Below, in pieces: positions 1 to 6,903 of a DNA stretch of 10,996 nucleotides. Position numbers and translations under genes: made by a program. The first letter of the stretch is position 1. The number at the start of each line of letters is the position of its first letter. Source of the stretch: an uncultured Eubacteriales bacterium (GTDB lineage: Bacteria; Bacillota; Clostridia; Oscillospirales; Acutalibacteraceae); contig ONPH01000023.1 of assembly GCA_900319655.1 (NCBI GenBank), forward strand, positions 1 through 10,996, given 5' to 3'. The notes beneath the pieces were generated by a model. That model saw only the letters and a list, made by a program, of their open reading frames with translations, made no database searches and was not told where the DNA came from.

Positions 1-127
1 AGACAATCTCGTCCTCGCGGAAGGTCTTGCCGAAAATCAACATTCCGTAAAGCTCAGCCTTTAGCAAATCGCGTTCATACGCTTCCGCCGTGCACAGCTC
101 TTTTTTTATGTCGGAAGAAAAAGACAC
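1..127 (-). CDS. whiA: WhiA, N-terminal fragment (cut by window edge)
   Basis: This is the start of a WhiA-family protein, a conserved Gram-positive DNA-binding protein (LAGLIDADG-like fold plus helix-turn-helix) that controls sporulation and cell division in Streptomyces and affects division in Bacillus. Only 42 codons are visible. They begin VSFSSDIKKEL and continue through ELYGMLIF, matching the family opening (M-S-F-x-S-x-x-K-x-E-L, then a stretch like A-E-L-x-G-L). The start is GTG at 127-125, chosen because AGGAG sits 6 nt upstream (134-138) and the reading begins exactly at the conserved MSF. It follows rapZ by only 12 nt, so it is almost certainly in the same transcript. The DNA-binding domains lie beyond the window and cannot be inspected. 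The identification rests on the N-terminus plus gene order. Confidence 0.85.
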   Translation of the reverse strand, partial: MSFSSDIKKELCTAEAYERDLLKAELYGMLIFGKTFREDEIV

Positions 128-139
128 TTTGTACTCCTA

Positions 140-1015
140 TCAGTCTGTCGTCGGTTTTTCGATATCTCTGTGCGAAACCACGCTTTTGTAGCCGAGGCTC
201 TGGAAATGCTCCTGAAGCGCTCTTGCGACGGTAACGCTGCGGTGCTTGCCGCCCGTACAGCCCACACCGACAACAAGCTCGCTTTTGCCCTCTTTATAGT
301 AAAGCGGTACAGAGAAATCGAGCAAATCGAGAGTGCGCTTTAAGAACTGCTGGGTGTCGTTACTGCAAAGCACGTAATTGCGAACGGAGCTGTCAAGTCC
401 CGTGAGCATTTTGAGCTTGGGAATATAAAACGGGTTCGGCAGACAGCGCACATCAAACACGACGTCCGCTTCAAGAGGAATTCCGAACTTAAAGCCGAAC
501 GACATAAAGGTTAATGTCAGGCTCTTGGTGACGTCCTCCATAAACAGGCTGATTACGCGTTCGCGCATCTGTTTTTTAGACATATGAGTGGTGTTGATGT
601 GGTAGTCTGCGGCGCGTTTTACGGGAGTGAGCAGAGCTTTTTCAAACTCTACAGCCTCGGTAACAGTGCCGTCGCGGAGACGGTCTGAAAGCGGATGCTT
701 GCGGCGCGTCTCCTTATATCTCATAATTACAATGTCCGAGCGCGCGTCGATAAAGAGGATTTTTACGTCGCTGTGCGACTTTTTGAAGTCCTCAATCTGG
801 TTGTTCATCTGCTCGTAGTTGTCGTTTCCGCGGACGTCCACAACAACCGCCGCGCGCTTCATCGACTCGTTGGTTGAATTAAGACAGAGCGTGTATAGCG
901 TTGAGAGCAGAGAAGCCGGAATATTATCCACGCAGTAATAACCGATATCCTCAAGCACGTGAAGCGCCGAGGTTTTGCCTGCGCCCGAAAGTCCAGAGAT
1001 AATTATAAATTCCAT
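140..1015 (-). CDS. rapZ: RapZ/YvcJ-family nucleotide-binding protein
   Basis: The 291-residue product matches the RapZ (YvcJ) family in length and motifs. The N-terminal P-loop GLSGAGKT (residues 8-15) forms the ATP/GTP site. DVRCLPNPFY (188-197) and the C-terminal GCTGGKHRSV (252-261) are family hallmarks, followed by HRDI (282-285). In E. coli RapZ is an RNA-binding adaptor that delivers the small RNA GlmZ to RNase E and so sets amino-sugar synthesis. In Bacillus YvcJ is a nucleotide hydrolase linked to competence, and an RNA-adaptor role in Clostridia is not established. The ATG at 1015 has AAGGAG 5 nt upstream (1021-1026). It lies 34 nt after murB and 12 nt before whiA, within the hprK operon. 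Linkage to hprK and murB fits regulation of carbon and cell-wall precursor flow, which is inference. Confidence 0.95.
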   Translation of the reverse strand: MEFIIISGLSGAGKTSALHVLEDIGYYCVDNIPASLLSTLYTLCLNSTNESMKRAAVVVDVRGNDNYEQMNNQIEDFKKSHSDVKILFIDARSDIVIMRYKETRRKHPLSDRLRDGTVTEAVEFEKALLTPVKRAADYHINTTHMSKKQMRERVISLFMEDVTKSLTLTFMSFGFKFGIPLEADVVFDVRCLPNPFYIPKLKMLTGLDSSVRNYVLCSNDTQQFLKRTLDLLDFSVPLYYKEGKSELVVGVGCTGGKHRSVTVARALQEHFQSLGYKSVVSHRDIEKPTTD

Positions 1016-1044
1016 ATATTCTCCTTAAAGAAATGTCGCAATTT

Positions 1045-1060
1045 TTCTTTTACAGAATTA
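1045..1060 (+). repeat. 16-bp TTCT-N5-AGAA motif, copy 1 (exact)
   Basis: TTCTTTTACAGAATTA overlaps the murB stop codon. The same 16 bases recur at 3714-3729 and, on the minus strand, at 4585-4600. Near copies are at 3174-3189 (one mismatch) and, on the minus strand relative to this copy, at 6101-6116 (two mismatches). Confidence 0.6.
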
Positions 1061-1955
1061 TAAGCTCACATTCGAGGTTGTAGCCGGTTTCGTCATAAAC
1101 CTTTGTCTGAACCTCGCGTATAAGCGATTTTACGTCGTTCGCGGTGGCGTTTGATTTGTTGATGATAAAGCCTGCGTGCTTTTCGCTGACCTGAGCTCCG
1201 CCGTGGCACTTGCCCTTAAGGCCGCACTGCTCAATCAACGCGCCTGCATACGCTCCCTCGGGACGTTTGAATACACTGCCTGCGCTCGGAAATTCAAGCG
1301 GTTGTTTTGAGCTGCGGCGGTTCATAAAGTCATCCATCTTGGCGCGAACATCCTCGGGGTCAGCCTTTTTAAGCTTAAGCGTTACGCCCGTGATAATGCA
1401 CTTGTTCGAGCGGTAAACGCTGGTGCGGTAGCCCATTTGTAAATCGTCCTTTTCGCACCTGCCGATTCCGCCGTCGGACGCGAGGTGCGATACGGAATGA
1501 ACGACGTTTTTCATCTCGCCGTCGTAAGCGCCGGCGTTCATAAACACCGCTCCGCCTACCGTACCGGGAATTCCCCAGGCAAATTCAAGTCCGCTCAGTC
1601 CGCTGTTGAGCGCGAACTTGCACAGAGAAGCAAGCGAAGCGCCTGCTCCGCAGTAAATTGTTGTTTCGTCAATCAGGGAAATCTTGCGGAATTCTCCGTC
1701 GAGCCTGATTACCACGCCTCGGTAGCCGTCGTCGCTGACGAGCACGTTACTGCCGTTGCCGAGGATAAGATAATCCACGTCGGAATCCACGCACTCCTTG
1801 ACGATATTTGCAAGCGTTGTTAAATCGTCAACCTTTATGTATACATCGGCAGTGCCGCCGATTTTGAATGAGGTATGCTTGTTCATAGGCTCATTTCTGC
1901 GCACATCGCAGTTGAGCACCTGAGCAAGGCTGTATATAATTTCTGTTCTGTCCAT
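1050..1955 (-). CDS. murB: UDP-N-acetylenolpyruvoylglucosamine reductase (MurB, type II)
   Basis: MurB is the cytoplasmic FAD enzyme that uses NADPH to reduce UDP-GlcNAc-enolpyruvate to UDP-MurNAc, the second committed step of peptidoglycan synthesis. The 301-residue length is typical of the shorter type II enzymes of Firmicutes. FAD-binding motifs are visible at LGNGSNVLVSDDG (65-77) and GIPGTVGGAVFMNAGAY (128-144). The substrate-binding pair YR is at 176-177. The catalytic proton-donor serine lies in SAGSVFKRP (probably S227), and the C-terminal LECEL places the conserved active-site glutamate at about residue 297. GGAQVSEKHAGFIIN (252-266) is also family-typical. The ATG at 1955 has AGGAG 5 nt upstream (1961-1965). 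It lies 13 nt after hprK. No key residue appears to be missing. Confidence 0.97.
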   Translation of the reverse strand: MDRTEIIYSLAQVLNCDVRRNEPMNKHTSFKIGGTADVYIKVDDLTTLANIVKECVDSDVDYLILGNGSNVLVSDDGYRGVVIRLDGEFRKISLIDETTIYCGAGASLASLCKFALNSGLSGLEFAWGIPGTVGGAVFMNAGAYDGEMKNVVHSVSHLASDGGIGRCEKDDLQMGYRTSVYRSNKCIITGVTLKLKKADPEDVRAKMDDFMNRRSSKQPLEFPSAGSVFKRPEGAYAGALIEQCGLKGKCHGGAQVSEKHAGFIINKSNATANDVKSLIREVQTKVYDETGYNLECELIIL

Positions 1956-1968
1956 AATCTCTCCTAAA

Positions 1969-2937
1969 TTACTCCCACTTGCCTACGATGGTTTTTTCCT
2001 GAGCCTCGGGCATGGCGGCTAAGTCCATACCGAGACTTACAAGCAGATCCTTCGCGGCATTGTAGCCCATCTTCTTTTGACGGTTGTTCATGGCGGCAAC
2101 CTCGATGATAACCGCCAAGTTACGTCCGGGCTTAACGGGGATTGTAAGCGCAGGAACCTCTACGCCCAAAATATCCATATACTGGTTTTCAAGTCCCATT
2201 CTGTCGTAAACCTTTGTGTTGTCCCACAGCTCAAGGTTAACTACCATGTCAATCTTTTCGCTCATCTTGACAGCGCCCATACCGAAAAGCTGACGGGCGT
2301 TGATAATTCCGATACCCCTGAGCTCGATAAAATGGCGGATGTTCTGCGGCGAACGGCCGATAAGCGTGCTGACGTTGGTTCTGAGAATTTCAACCGCGTC
2401 GTCCGCAACAAGGCGATGTCCGCGCTTGATAAGCTCGATTGCGGTCTCGCTCTTACCCACGCCGCTGTCGCCGAGGATAAGCATACCTTCGCCATAGACC
2501 TCGATAAGAACGCCGTGGCGCGTGATACGCGGAGCGAGCTCCATACTGAGGTAGGTAACGAGGTTCGCCGTCAGCGCGGACGTGTTGTCCGACGACTGGA
2601 GCACGGGTATATTGTGCGAGGTCGCGCAGTTCATCATAGCGTCGTTGAACTCGTAGCTTCTGCACAGGATAACCGCAGGAGGTCCGAAGCTGAAGATGGA
2701 CTCGATTACCATTCTCTGCGCCTCGGAGCCGAAACGTCCGAGGTAGGCAAACTCCGTATTACCGAGCACCTGAATACGCTTGTTGTCAAAAAACTCAAAG
2801 TAACCTGTCAGCTCAAGGCCGGGACGGTTAATCTCTACGGTAGAGATTTTAGTATCCTCGTAGTTTTCCGAAACATAAACCTTTTCAAGACCAAGTCTAT
2901 CGACAATTTCCGATAACGGTACTGAAAATTCAGACAT
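1969..2937 (-). CDS. hprK: HPr kinase/phosphorylase
   Basis: HprK phosphorylates and dephosphorylates Ser46 of HPr (and Crh where present), the switch that drives CcpA-dependent catabolite repression in Firmicutes. The 322-residue protein is full length. An N-terminal non-catalytic domain covers about residues 1-130. The catalytic domain has the conserved histidine at H141, Walker A GDSGVGKS (156-163), the acidic pair DD (179-180), the signature ELRGIGIINARQLFG (205-219), and the C-terminal KPGRN (269-273) followed by MNNRQKKMGYNAA. The ATG at 2937 is preceded by AAAGGCGG at 2945-2952, 7 nt upstream. It is the first gene of the hprK-murB-rapZ-whiA run, with a candidate promoter at about 2988-3016. 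The opposite strand is unusually open across this gene (2077-2916), which I read as a codon-composition shadow. Confidence 0.97.
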   Translation of the reverse strand: MSEFSVPLSEIVDRLGLEKVYVSENYEDTKISTVEINRPGLELTGYFEFFDNKRIQVLGNTEFAYLGRFGSEAQRMVIESIFSFGPPAVILCRSYEFNDAMMNCATSHNIPVLQSSDNTSALTANLVTYLSMELAPRITRHGVLIEVYGEGMLILGDSGVGKSETAIELIKRGHRLVADDAVEILRTNVSTLIGRSPQNIRHFIELRGIGIINARQLFGMGAVKMSEKIDMVVNLELWDNTKVYDRMGLENQYMDILGVEVPALTIPVKPGRNLAVIIEVAAMNNRQKKMGYNAAKDLLVSLGMDLAAMPEAQEKTIVGKWE

Positions 2938-2987
2938 AAAGCCACCGCCTTTACAAAATATATATTTACATACTATAGGTAGCTTAT

Positions 2988-3016
2988 ATTATACTACAAA
3001 TTCGGCTTAAAATAAA
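2988..3016 (-). promoter_or_regulatory. Candidate sigma-A promoter of the hprK operon
   Basis: On the minus strand a perfect TATAAT (-10) lies at 2988-2993. With a 17-bp spacer the -35 position would be 3011-3016, reading TTTATT, which is only a partial match to TTGACA. A start near 2981 would leave a leader of about 45 nt before hprK. The 91-bp gap between the germination operon and hprK is AT-rich and is the only sizeable break upstream of the four-gene run, which supports a promoter here. The -35 is weak, so the call is moderate. Confidence 0.5.
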
Positions 3017-3028
3017 GCCTTTAATGAA

Positions 3029-3622
3029 TTATTTTTCATTTTTTATATCTTTCTTTTCGCCAATTTTCAGCTCACCGTCAAAGCTTACTGTTCCAACAAG
3101 GAACTCGCTTGTTTTTTTCGTTTCAAAATGATTGAAAACGCTGAGATAATTGATGTTTACGGCAGGGTTATTTTTCTTTAACAGAATTAATTGCTCCTCG
3201 ATTATATCCTGCTCACGAGTGCTTTCCGCAAATTTTTCAAGTGTTTTTCTGTCGCAGAGCGTCACGAACGCCGACGGTGAAAACGACGGCTGAGTGGATA
3301 TATATTCAATATCGGTTTTTAGTACCCTGTCAATCAAGCTCTCCTCTATCATCAAAAGCTCGAGCTTTGACAGCGTGATGTTCGGGATATACTGATTTTG
3401 GGCAAGCTCGCACGCCTGCTCAAAGGACTCGGCAGGAATTTCCGTTTTTAGCGGAGTATCGGCGCTTGAAAGGATATAAAAGGTGTAGAGCGTTTGACCT
3501 TCTTTTTCTGAAATTGTGACGTTTTCGATTATCTGTGCGGTTTCAATCTTCCTCGAGCTTTGACAGCCGGAAAAAAGAACCGCACTAAGACATATTAATA
3601 CTATGCAAAGCCTTGCGCGCAT
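3029..3622 (-). CDS. Short GerAC-like spore germination lipoprotein (N-terminal domain only)
   Basis: The product is a predicted lipoprotein of 197 residues. It has a basic start, a hydrophobic stretch at about 5-18 and a lipobox-like LFSGC with the acylated cysteine at C20. The mature part resembles the N-terminal domain of Ger(x)C proteins, the C subunits of spore germinant receptors on the outer face of the spore inner membrane. Recognisable features are an early region rich in alternating strands, then IPAESFEQACELAQ and LSKLELLMIEESL, which match the family's 'ALR...HLKVIIIGEEL' section. Family members are usually about 370-400 residues with a second C-terminal domain. This one stops after the first domain, and the downstream DNA to 2938 shows no continuation. 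I chose ATG 3622 over an upstream TTG at 3640 because AGGGAGG (3630-3636) sits 7 nt before it. It overlaps the B-subunit gene by 38 bp. Whether it is functional is unknown. Confidence 0.75.
   Translation of the reverse strand: MRARLCIVLICLSAVLFSGCQSSRKIETAQIIENVTISEKEGQTLYTFYILSSADTPLKTEIPAESFEQACELAQNQYIPNITLSKLELLMIEESLIDRVLKTDIEYISTQPSFSPSAFVTLCDRKTLEKFAESTREQDIIEEQLILLKKNNPAVNINYLSVFNHFETKKTSEFLVGTVSFDGELKIGEKKDIKNEK
3174..3189 (+). repeat. 16-bp TTCT-N5-AGAA motif, near copy (one mismatch)
   Basis: It reads TTCTTTAACAGAATTA, inside the GerAC-like coding sequence, and differs from the exact copies at one position in the spacer. Confidence 0.5.
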
Positions 3623-4667
3623 TTGACTTCCTCCCTGCAAAAATATACATCGACGGTATAACTGCGGCGGTTATTACGGTGAAAACCGCGAAAATATAAT
3701 TATTCGTAAATATTTCTTTTACAGAATTAAGATAACTTCCGCACATATGAGCGGCAAAGATTATGACCGCGAAAATCACGACGTACTTAATGTCCGATTC
3801 CCTGCCGGCGCTCTTGGTGACAGCGCAGAGTACCAGCGAAATTATCATAAACACAGACATTGTGGCGAGAGCGAGGTAAAGGCTCTCGATACCGCCGAAA
3901 AACCCGATTCTCGCCGCACGCGCAAGGATGAAGGTTTGGTACTCCTGCTTTGAGGCATAATCACCGAGCGAAAACCATATAAAGAACATAATCAGTCCGT
4001 ACTTTACGCCGGTCACAAGCAAGGCGAATAAGGGCTGTCTGAGCCTGAAATTTTTCGTCTTTCCCGACAGGCAGGCAAAAAGCGTGACGATAAAGGCAGG
4101 GATAATAAAATAAACAGTATTTTGGATAAAATCATTCAAGTTTCCGCTTATCTCAAAGCCGTACAGCTCAAAATCGAGAGTGCCGGTACTTCCGCCGAAC
4201 ATCAAAATATTGGTGAGCAGTGCGAAAACAAAGAGGAAAATTCCGAACCGCGTGATTACGTTAACGCCCTTTAACGCGGCGTAAACACAGGCGGAGAGCA
4301 GTATAAGCGCAATCAAGCACGGCGTTACATCCGAATAGTATTTTTTGCTGAACATATCGGTGTACGGCAGAAGGAAAAACTCCGCCGCCCATACAAAATA
4401 GAGCGAGTAAAGTACGGCTATCGGGATTTTGAGCTTCGGCGTTACGGTGTGCGCGACGGTCAGAAAGTCGAGGTTAGTGCGCTTTTTGATGATAATCGAC
4501 GGAACAAACAGCGCAAAGCAGACCGCCAAGCCGCACAGCATACAGAGCAGATTAAAGACAAACGAGGAGTTTTGCGAGATATCATAATTCTGTAAAAGAA
4601 TTACTGAGCAGGCACAGAGCATTAAAGTGAGCAATAAACGCTTTGAGGAAAATCTTACCTTGCTCAA
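3585..4667 (-). CDS. GerAB-like spore germination permease (receptor B subunit)
   Basis: This 360-residue, very hydrophobic protein fits the GerAB/spore permease family, a branch of the APC superfamily whose members bind germinant in the spore inner membrane. About ten membrane segments can be picked out, roughly at 11-28, 35-60, 80-101, 115-132, 139-158, 182-200, 212-234, 258-283, 294-312 and 322-344. The segment ILARAARIGFFGGIESLYLA (247-266) resembles the family's 'R-x-x-x-I-G-x-F-x-x-R-x-E' region and is the best identifying motif, although the usual arginine before the glutamate is replaced. The start is TTG at 4667, with GGAGG at 4675-4679, 7 nt upstream, inside the final codons of the A-subunit gene. 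The gap to that gene is 2 nt and the overlap with the C subunit is 38 bp, so translation is probably coupled. The germinant cannot be predicted. Confidence 0.85.
   Translation of the reverse strand: MSKVRFSSKRLLLTLMLCACSVILLQNYDISQNSSFVFNLLCMLCGLAVCFALFVPSIIIKKRTNLDFLTVAHTVTPKLKIPIAVLYSLYFVWAAEFFLLPYTDMFSKKYYSDVTPCLIALILLSACVYAALKGVNVITRFGIFLFVFALLTNILMFGGSTGTLDFELYGFEISGNLNDFIQNTVYFIIPAFIVTLFACLSGKTKNFRLRQPLFALLVTGVKYGLIMFFIWFSLGDYASKQEYQTFILARAARIGFFGGIESLYLALATMSVFMIISLVLCAVTKSAGRESDIKYVVIFAVIIFAAHMCGSYLNSVKEIFTNNYIFAVFTVITAAVIPSMYIFAGRKSNARKALHSINMS
3630..3636 (-). promoter_or_regulatory. Ribosome binding site deciding the GerAC-like start
   Basis: AGGGAGG on the minus strand lies 7 nt upstream of ATG 3622, inside the coding end of the permease gene. 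The in-frame TTG at 3640 lies upstream of this site and could not use it. The signal peptide also begins naturally at the ATG (Met-Arg-Ala-Arg). Confidence 0.75.
3714..3729 (+). repeat. 16-bp TTCT-N5-AGAA motif, copy 2 (exact)
   Basis: It is an exact copy inside the GerAB-like gene near its 3' end. There it is read in a different codon frame (encoding Leu-Asn-Ser-Val-Lys-Glu) from the copy in murB, so shared protein sequence does not explain it. Confidence 0.6.
4585..4600 (-). repeat. 16-bp TTCT-N5-AGAA motif, copy 3 (exact, opposite orientation)
   Basis: It is an exact copy in reverse orientation near the start of the GerAB-like gene. Here the flanks extend it to a perfect dyad, AATTCT-GTAAA-AGAATT. 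Confidence 0.6.
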
Positions 4668-4669
4668 AA

Positions 4670-6121
4670 CTACACCTCCGTTTCCTTAAACCGCTGAACC
4701 TTGATGATGTGCTTTGACAGGCTTTTCCAGTCCGCGCGGACAAAAACGTCGCGCATTGTCCTGAGCGAAAACGGCGCGAGCGATGACATATACGGCACGC
4801 CGAGAGAGGTTTTTGAGCACATACTGATTATCATCACGGCAGTGGCGATGACAATTCCCCACAGTCCGCAAAGTCCGCCGATTATGATAAAAATGAACCG
4901 CAGCATTGTGACGGGCGGATAAAGCGGCGAGGTGACATAGCTGCAAATCGCCGCAGTCGCGACGACCATCAGCGTTGACGAGCTGATAATGCCTGCGTTA
5001 ACCGCGCTTTCTCCGATTACGAGTGCGCCGACAATACCGACGGCGTGACCGAGGGATTTCGGTATTCTCAGCCCTGCCTCCTTCATAATCTCATAAATAA
5101 AGGTGATTGCGAGCGTTTCGAGCGTGACAGGCAAAGGCGTTTGCGCCAGCGATTCCGAGGTTTTAATCAAAATTCCTGTCGGGAAATATTCGGGGTGAAA
5201 CTGCGCGAGAGCGACATACAAGCCCGGCAAAAACAGCGCCGCAAAAAACGAAAGGTACTTTGTCAGGCGGATAAAAGCCGCGTAGTAGGTGCGGTTTGAG
5301 TAATCATCAACGCCCTGAAATTCCTCGACGAACAATCTCGGGACAATCAGCACGGCAGGCGTGCCGTCCACAATTACAGCTATTCTTCCCTCGGTCAGCT
5401 TTCCACAGACCGTATCGGGACGTTCGGAAATTCCCACGCCCGAAAACAGCCTGCTCGATTTTTCGTCCTCTAAATATTCTGACAAATAGCCCGAAGCCAA
5501 AACGGAGTCGAGATTGCATTTATTAAGGCGTTTTTTAAGCTTGCCGAGCAGCTTTGCCGATACCCTGCTTTTAATATAGCACAGCATAAGCTGGGTTTTT
5601 GACTCGCTGCCGACGGTCATTTGCTCAAAGACCAAATCGGGATTTTTCATTCGCCTGCGGATAAGCGACATATTAACCCTCAGCGGTTCGGAAAAGCCCT
5701 CTCGCGAGCCCCTCTGCACTACCTCGCTCTCGGGCTCGTTAACTCCGCGGAACGAGTAGCCCTGAACGCCGACGGCGAACATCTGCTGTGCTCCGTCAAC
5801 AATGATAACGGCAAAGCCCGAGGTGATAAAGCTGATAATCTCCGCCTTGGTGTAAATTACAACCACATCAGACGAAGCCATTACTGAGTTTAGGATTATA
5901 TCCGCCGCTTCTGCTCCCTTCATTGACTTGAAGTCGTACGGCAATAGCGGATTAATCACCGACTGGGAGAGCTGCTCCTTGTCGCAAAGCCCTTCTATTG
6001 TGACGATTGCCGCCTTTATTTGCCGCTCTGATTTTAGTGTTAAGTTGCGGATTGTAAGGTCTGCGGAGTCTGAAAAATCCGCTTTCAGCTCCGATAATAT
6101 TTCTGCTAAAGAATTATTCAT
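4670..6121 (-). CDS. GerAA/SpoVAF-family spore germination protein (receptor A subunit)
   Basis: The A subunit of a GerA-type germinant receptor; recent models treat such receptors as oligomeric channels in the spore inner membrane. Numbering from the chosen start, the 483-residue protein has a soluble N-terminal domain (about 1-285). It contains the family block NEPESEVVQRGSREGFSE (128-145), N-x-S-L-I-R-R-R (150-157) and VDGTPAVLIVPRLF (251-264). Membrane segments follow at about 287-308, 363-390 and 404-435. IMKEAGLRIPKSLGHAVGIVG (345-365) and SLGVPYMSSLAPF (439-451) match the family closely. I chose ATG 6121, not ATG 6133, because GGAG lies 6 nt upstream of it while the earlier ATG has no ribosome site. 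It is first in the A-B-C operon. The N-terminal domain is at the short end for the family, without the long hydrophilic extension seen in some receptors. SpoVAF is an alternative, but the adjacent B and C genes favour GerAA. Confidence 0.92.
   Translation of the reverse strand: MNNSLAEILSELKADFSDSADLTIRNLTLKSERQIKAAIVTIEGLCDKEQLSQSVINPLLPYDFKSMKGAEAADIILNSVMASSDVVVIYTKAEIISFITSGFAVIIVDGAQQMFAVGVQGYSFRGVNEPESEVVQRGSREGFSEPLRVNMSLIRRRMKNPDLVFEQMTVGSESKTQLMLCYIKSRVSAKLLGKLKKRLNKCNLDSVLASGYLSEYLEDEKSSRLFSGVGISERPDTVCGKLTEGRIAVIVDGTPAVLIVPRLFVEEFQGVDDYSNRTYYAAFIRLTKYLSFFAALFLPGLYVALAQFHPEYFPTGILIKTSESLAQTPLPVTLETLAITFIYEIMKEAGLRIPKSLGHAVGIVGALVIGESAVNAGIISSSTLMVVATAAICSYVTSPLYPPVTMLRFIFIIIGGLCGLWGIVIATAVMIISMCSKTSLGVPYMSSLAPFSLRTMRDVFVRADWKSLSKHIIKVQRFKETEV
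6101..6116 (-). repeat. 16-bp TTCT-N5-AGAA motif, near copy (two mismatches)
   Basis: The plus strand reads TTCTGCTAAAGAATTA, within the first codons of the GerAA-like gene. The TTCT-N5-AGAA core is kept. Confidence 0.4.
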
Positions 6122-6228
6122 ACATTTCTCCATTGACTATTTATACGCATATGATTTGCGGAATAAGATTTTTTATTCTTTATCGGAATATAAATTAACT
6201 TGTTGAGAAAAATAAAACAGGTGATTAA
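6122..6228. promoter_or_regulatory. Divergent intergenic region between gerA-like operon and DUF421 gene
   Basis: This AT-rich 107-bp stretch must hold the promoters for both divergent units. A minus-strand TATAAA at about 6140-6145 and a plus-strand TATAAA at 6189-6194 could be -10 elements, but neither has a convincing -35. I could not find a clear sigma-G type pair (GNATA-like -35 and CATNNTA-like -10) at correct spacing; a CATATGC on the minus strand is preceded by AGAATA at a spacing of 20, which is too long. A dyad, GAATAA-GATTTT-TTATTC (6161-6178), lies centrally and could be an operator. The plus-strand AGGTGA at 6219-6224 serves the DUF421 start. Confidence 0.45.
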
Positions 6229-6903
6229 ATGCTGATTTCAATTTTCAGAACTCTTATTCTCTACTTTTTCATAATGCTCGCAATACGCCTGATGGGCAAA
6301 CGGCAGATAAGCGATATGCAGCCGAGCGAGCTTGTTGTGACAATGGTAATCTCGGACATCGCCTCGCTGCCAATGCAGAACACCTCGCAGCCGCTTTTGA
6401 GCGGTATTATCCCTGTGCTGATTTTGGTTTCGCTCGAAATCGCGACGAGCGTTGTGATGATGAAAAGCCGGAAATTCCGCAAGCTGATTTGCGGCAGCGC
6501 TGTTGTGATAATCAAGGACGGCAAGCTTTTGCAGTCGGAGATGAAGCGCCTACGCCTTACGACAGAGGACTTGTTCGCGCAGCTCAGGCAGCAGGATATT
6601 TTTTCAATCGAGGACGTGCAGTACTGCATTGTCGAGACAAACGGCACGGTCAGCGTGCTTGAAAAGCCCGAAAAGCGAAATCCCACCCTTGAACAGCTCG
6701 GCATTAAAGGCGAGGACAATGGAATTGAGGCGGTCGTTATCAGCGACGGCGAGCTGGTTGACAACGCCCTGACGCTTTGCGGACATAACAAAACCGAGAT
6801 TGATAATATTCTAAAAGAGAATAATAAATCAATCCCGGATATTTTTATTATGACGCTTGACGGTCTCGGCAATTACAAGCTGATAGAAAAGGAGCAAGGA
6901 TGA
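6229..6903 (+). CDS. DUF421 (YetF-like) membrane protein
   Basis: The 224-residue protein has the DUF421/YetF layout. Two or three N-terminal membrane segments (about 4-21, 35-50 and 57-78) are followed by a cytoplasmic-type alpha/beta domain. Family motifs include RLMGKRQISDMQPSELVV (20-37), SAVVIIKDGKL (90-100) and LFAQLRQQDIFSIEDVQYCIVETNGTVSV read in two parts (115-129 and 130-143). The molecular function of DUF421 is not established. In Bacillus several members are made late in the forespore, and 2Duf/YetF-type proteins affect spore resistance and germination, so the divergent gerA-like operon is suggestive. The start ATG 6229 has AGGTGA just upstream. The stop overlaps the next gene's start as ATGA. 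Placing it in the spore is inference. Confidence 0.9.
   Translation: MLISIFRTLILYFFIMLAIRLMGKRQISDMQPSELVVTMVISDIASLPMQNTSQPLLSGIIPVLILVSLEIATSVVMMKSRKFRKLICGSAVVIIKDGKLLQSEMKRLRLTTEDLFAQLRQQDIFSIEDVQYCIVETNGTVSVLEKPEKRNPTLEQLGIKGEDNGIEAVVISDGELVDNALTLCGHNKTEIDNILKENNKSIPDIFIMTLDGLGNYKLIEKEQG

Noticed and set aside
2077..2916. A 279-codon open frame on the plus strand opposite hprK
   Set aside because: It lies entirely antisense to a well-conserved hprK, resembles no family, and its low-complexity, Val/Asp/Arg-rich product is typical of a mirror frame of GC-biased third codon positions.
3004..3019. GGCTT/AAGCC hairpin as a terminator of the germination operon
   Set aside because: The stem has only 5 pairs and no following T-run on the minus strand, and it overlaps the candidate hprK promoter.
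6161..6178. GAATAA/TTATTC dyad as a terminator
   Set aside because: It sits between divergent gene starts, where no transcript ends; the stem is all A/T apart from one G-C pair.
6261..6872. A 203-codon minus-strand frame opposite the DUF421 gene
   Set aside because: The product is Ser/Ile/Thr-rich with no domain, and the plus-strand DUF421 motifs and ribosome site account for the region.
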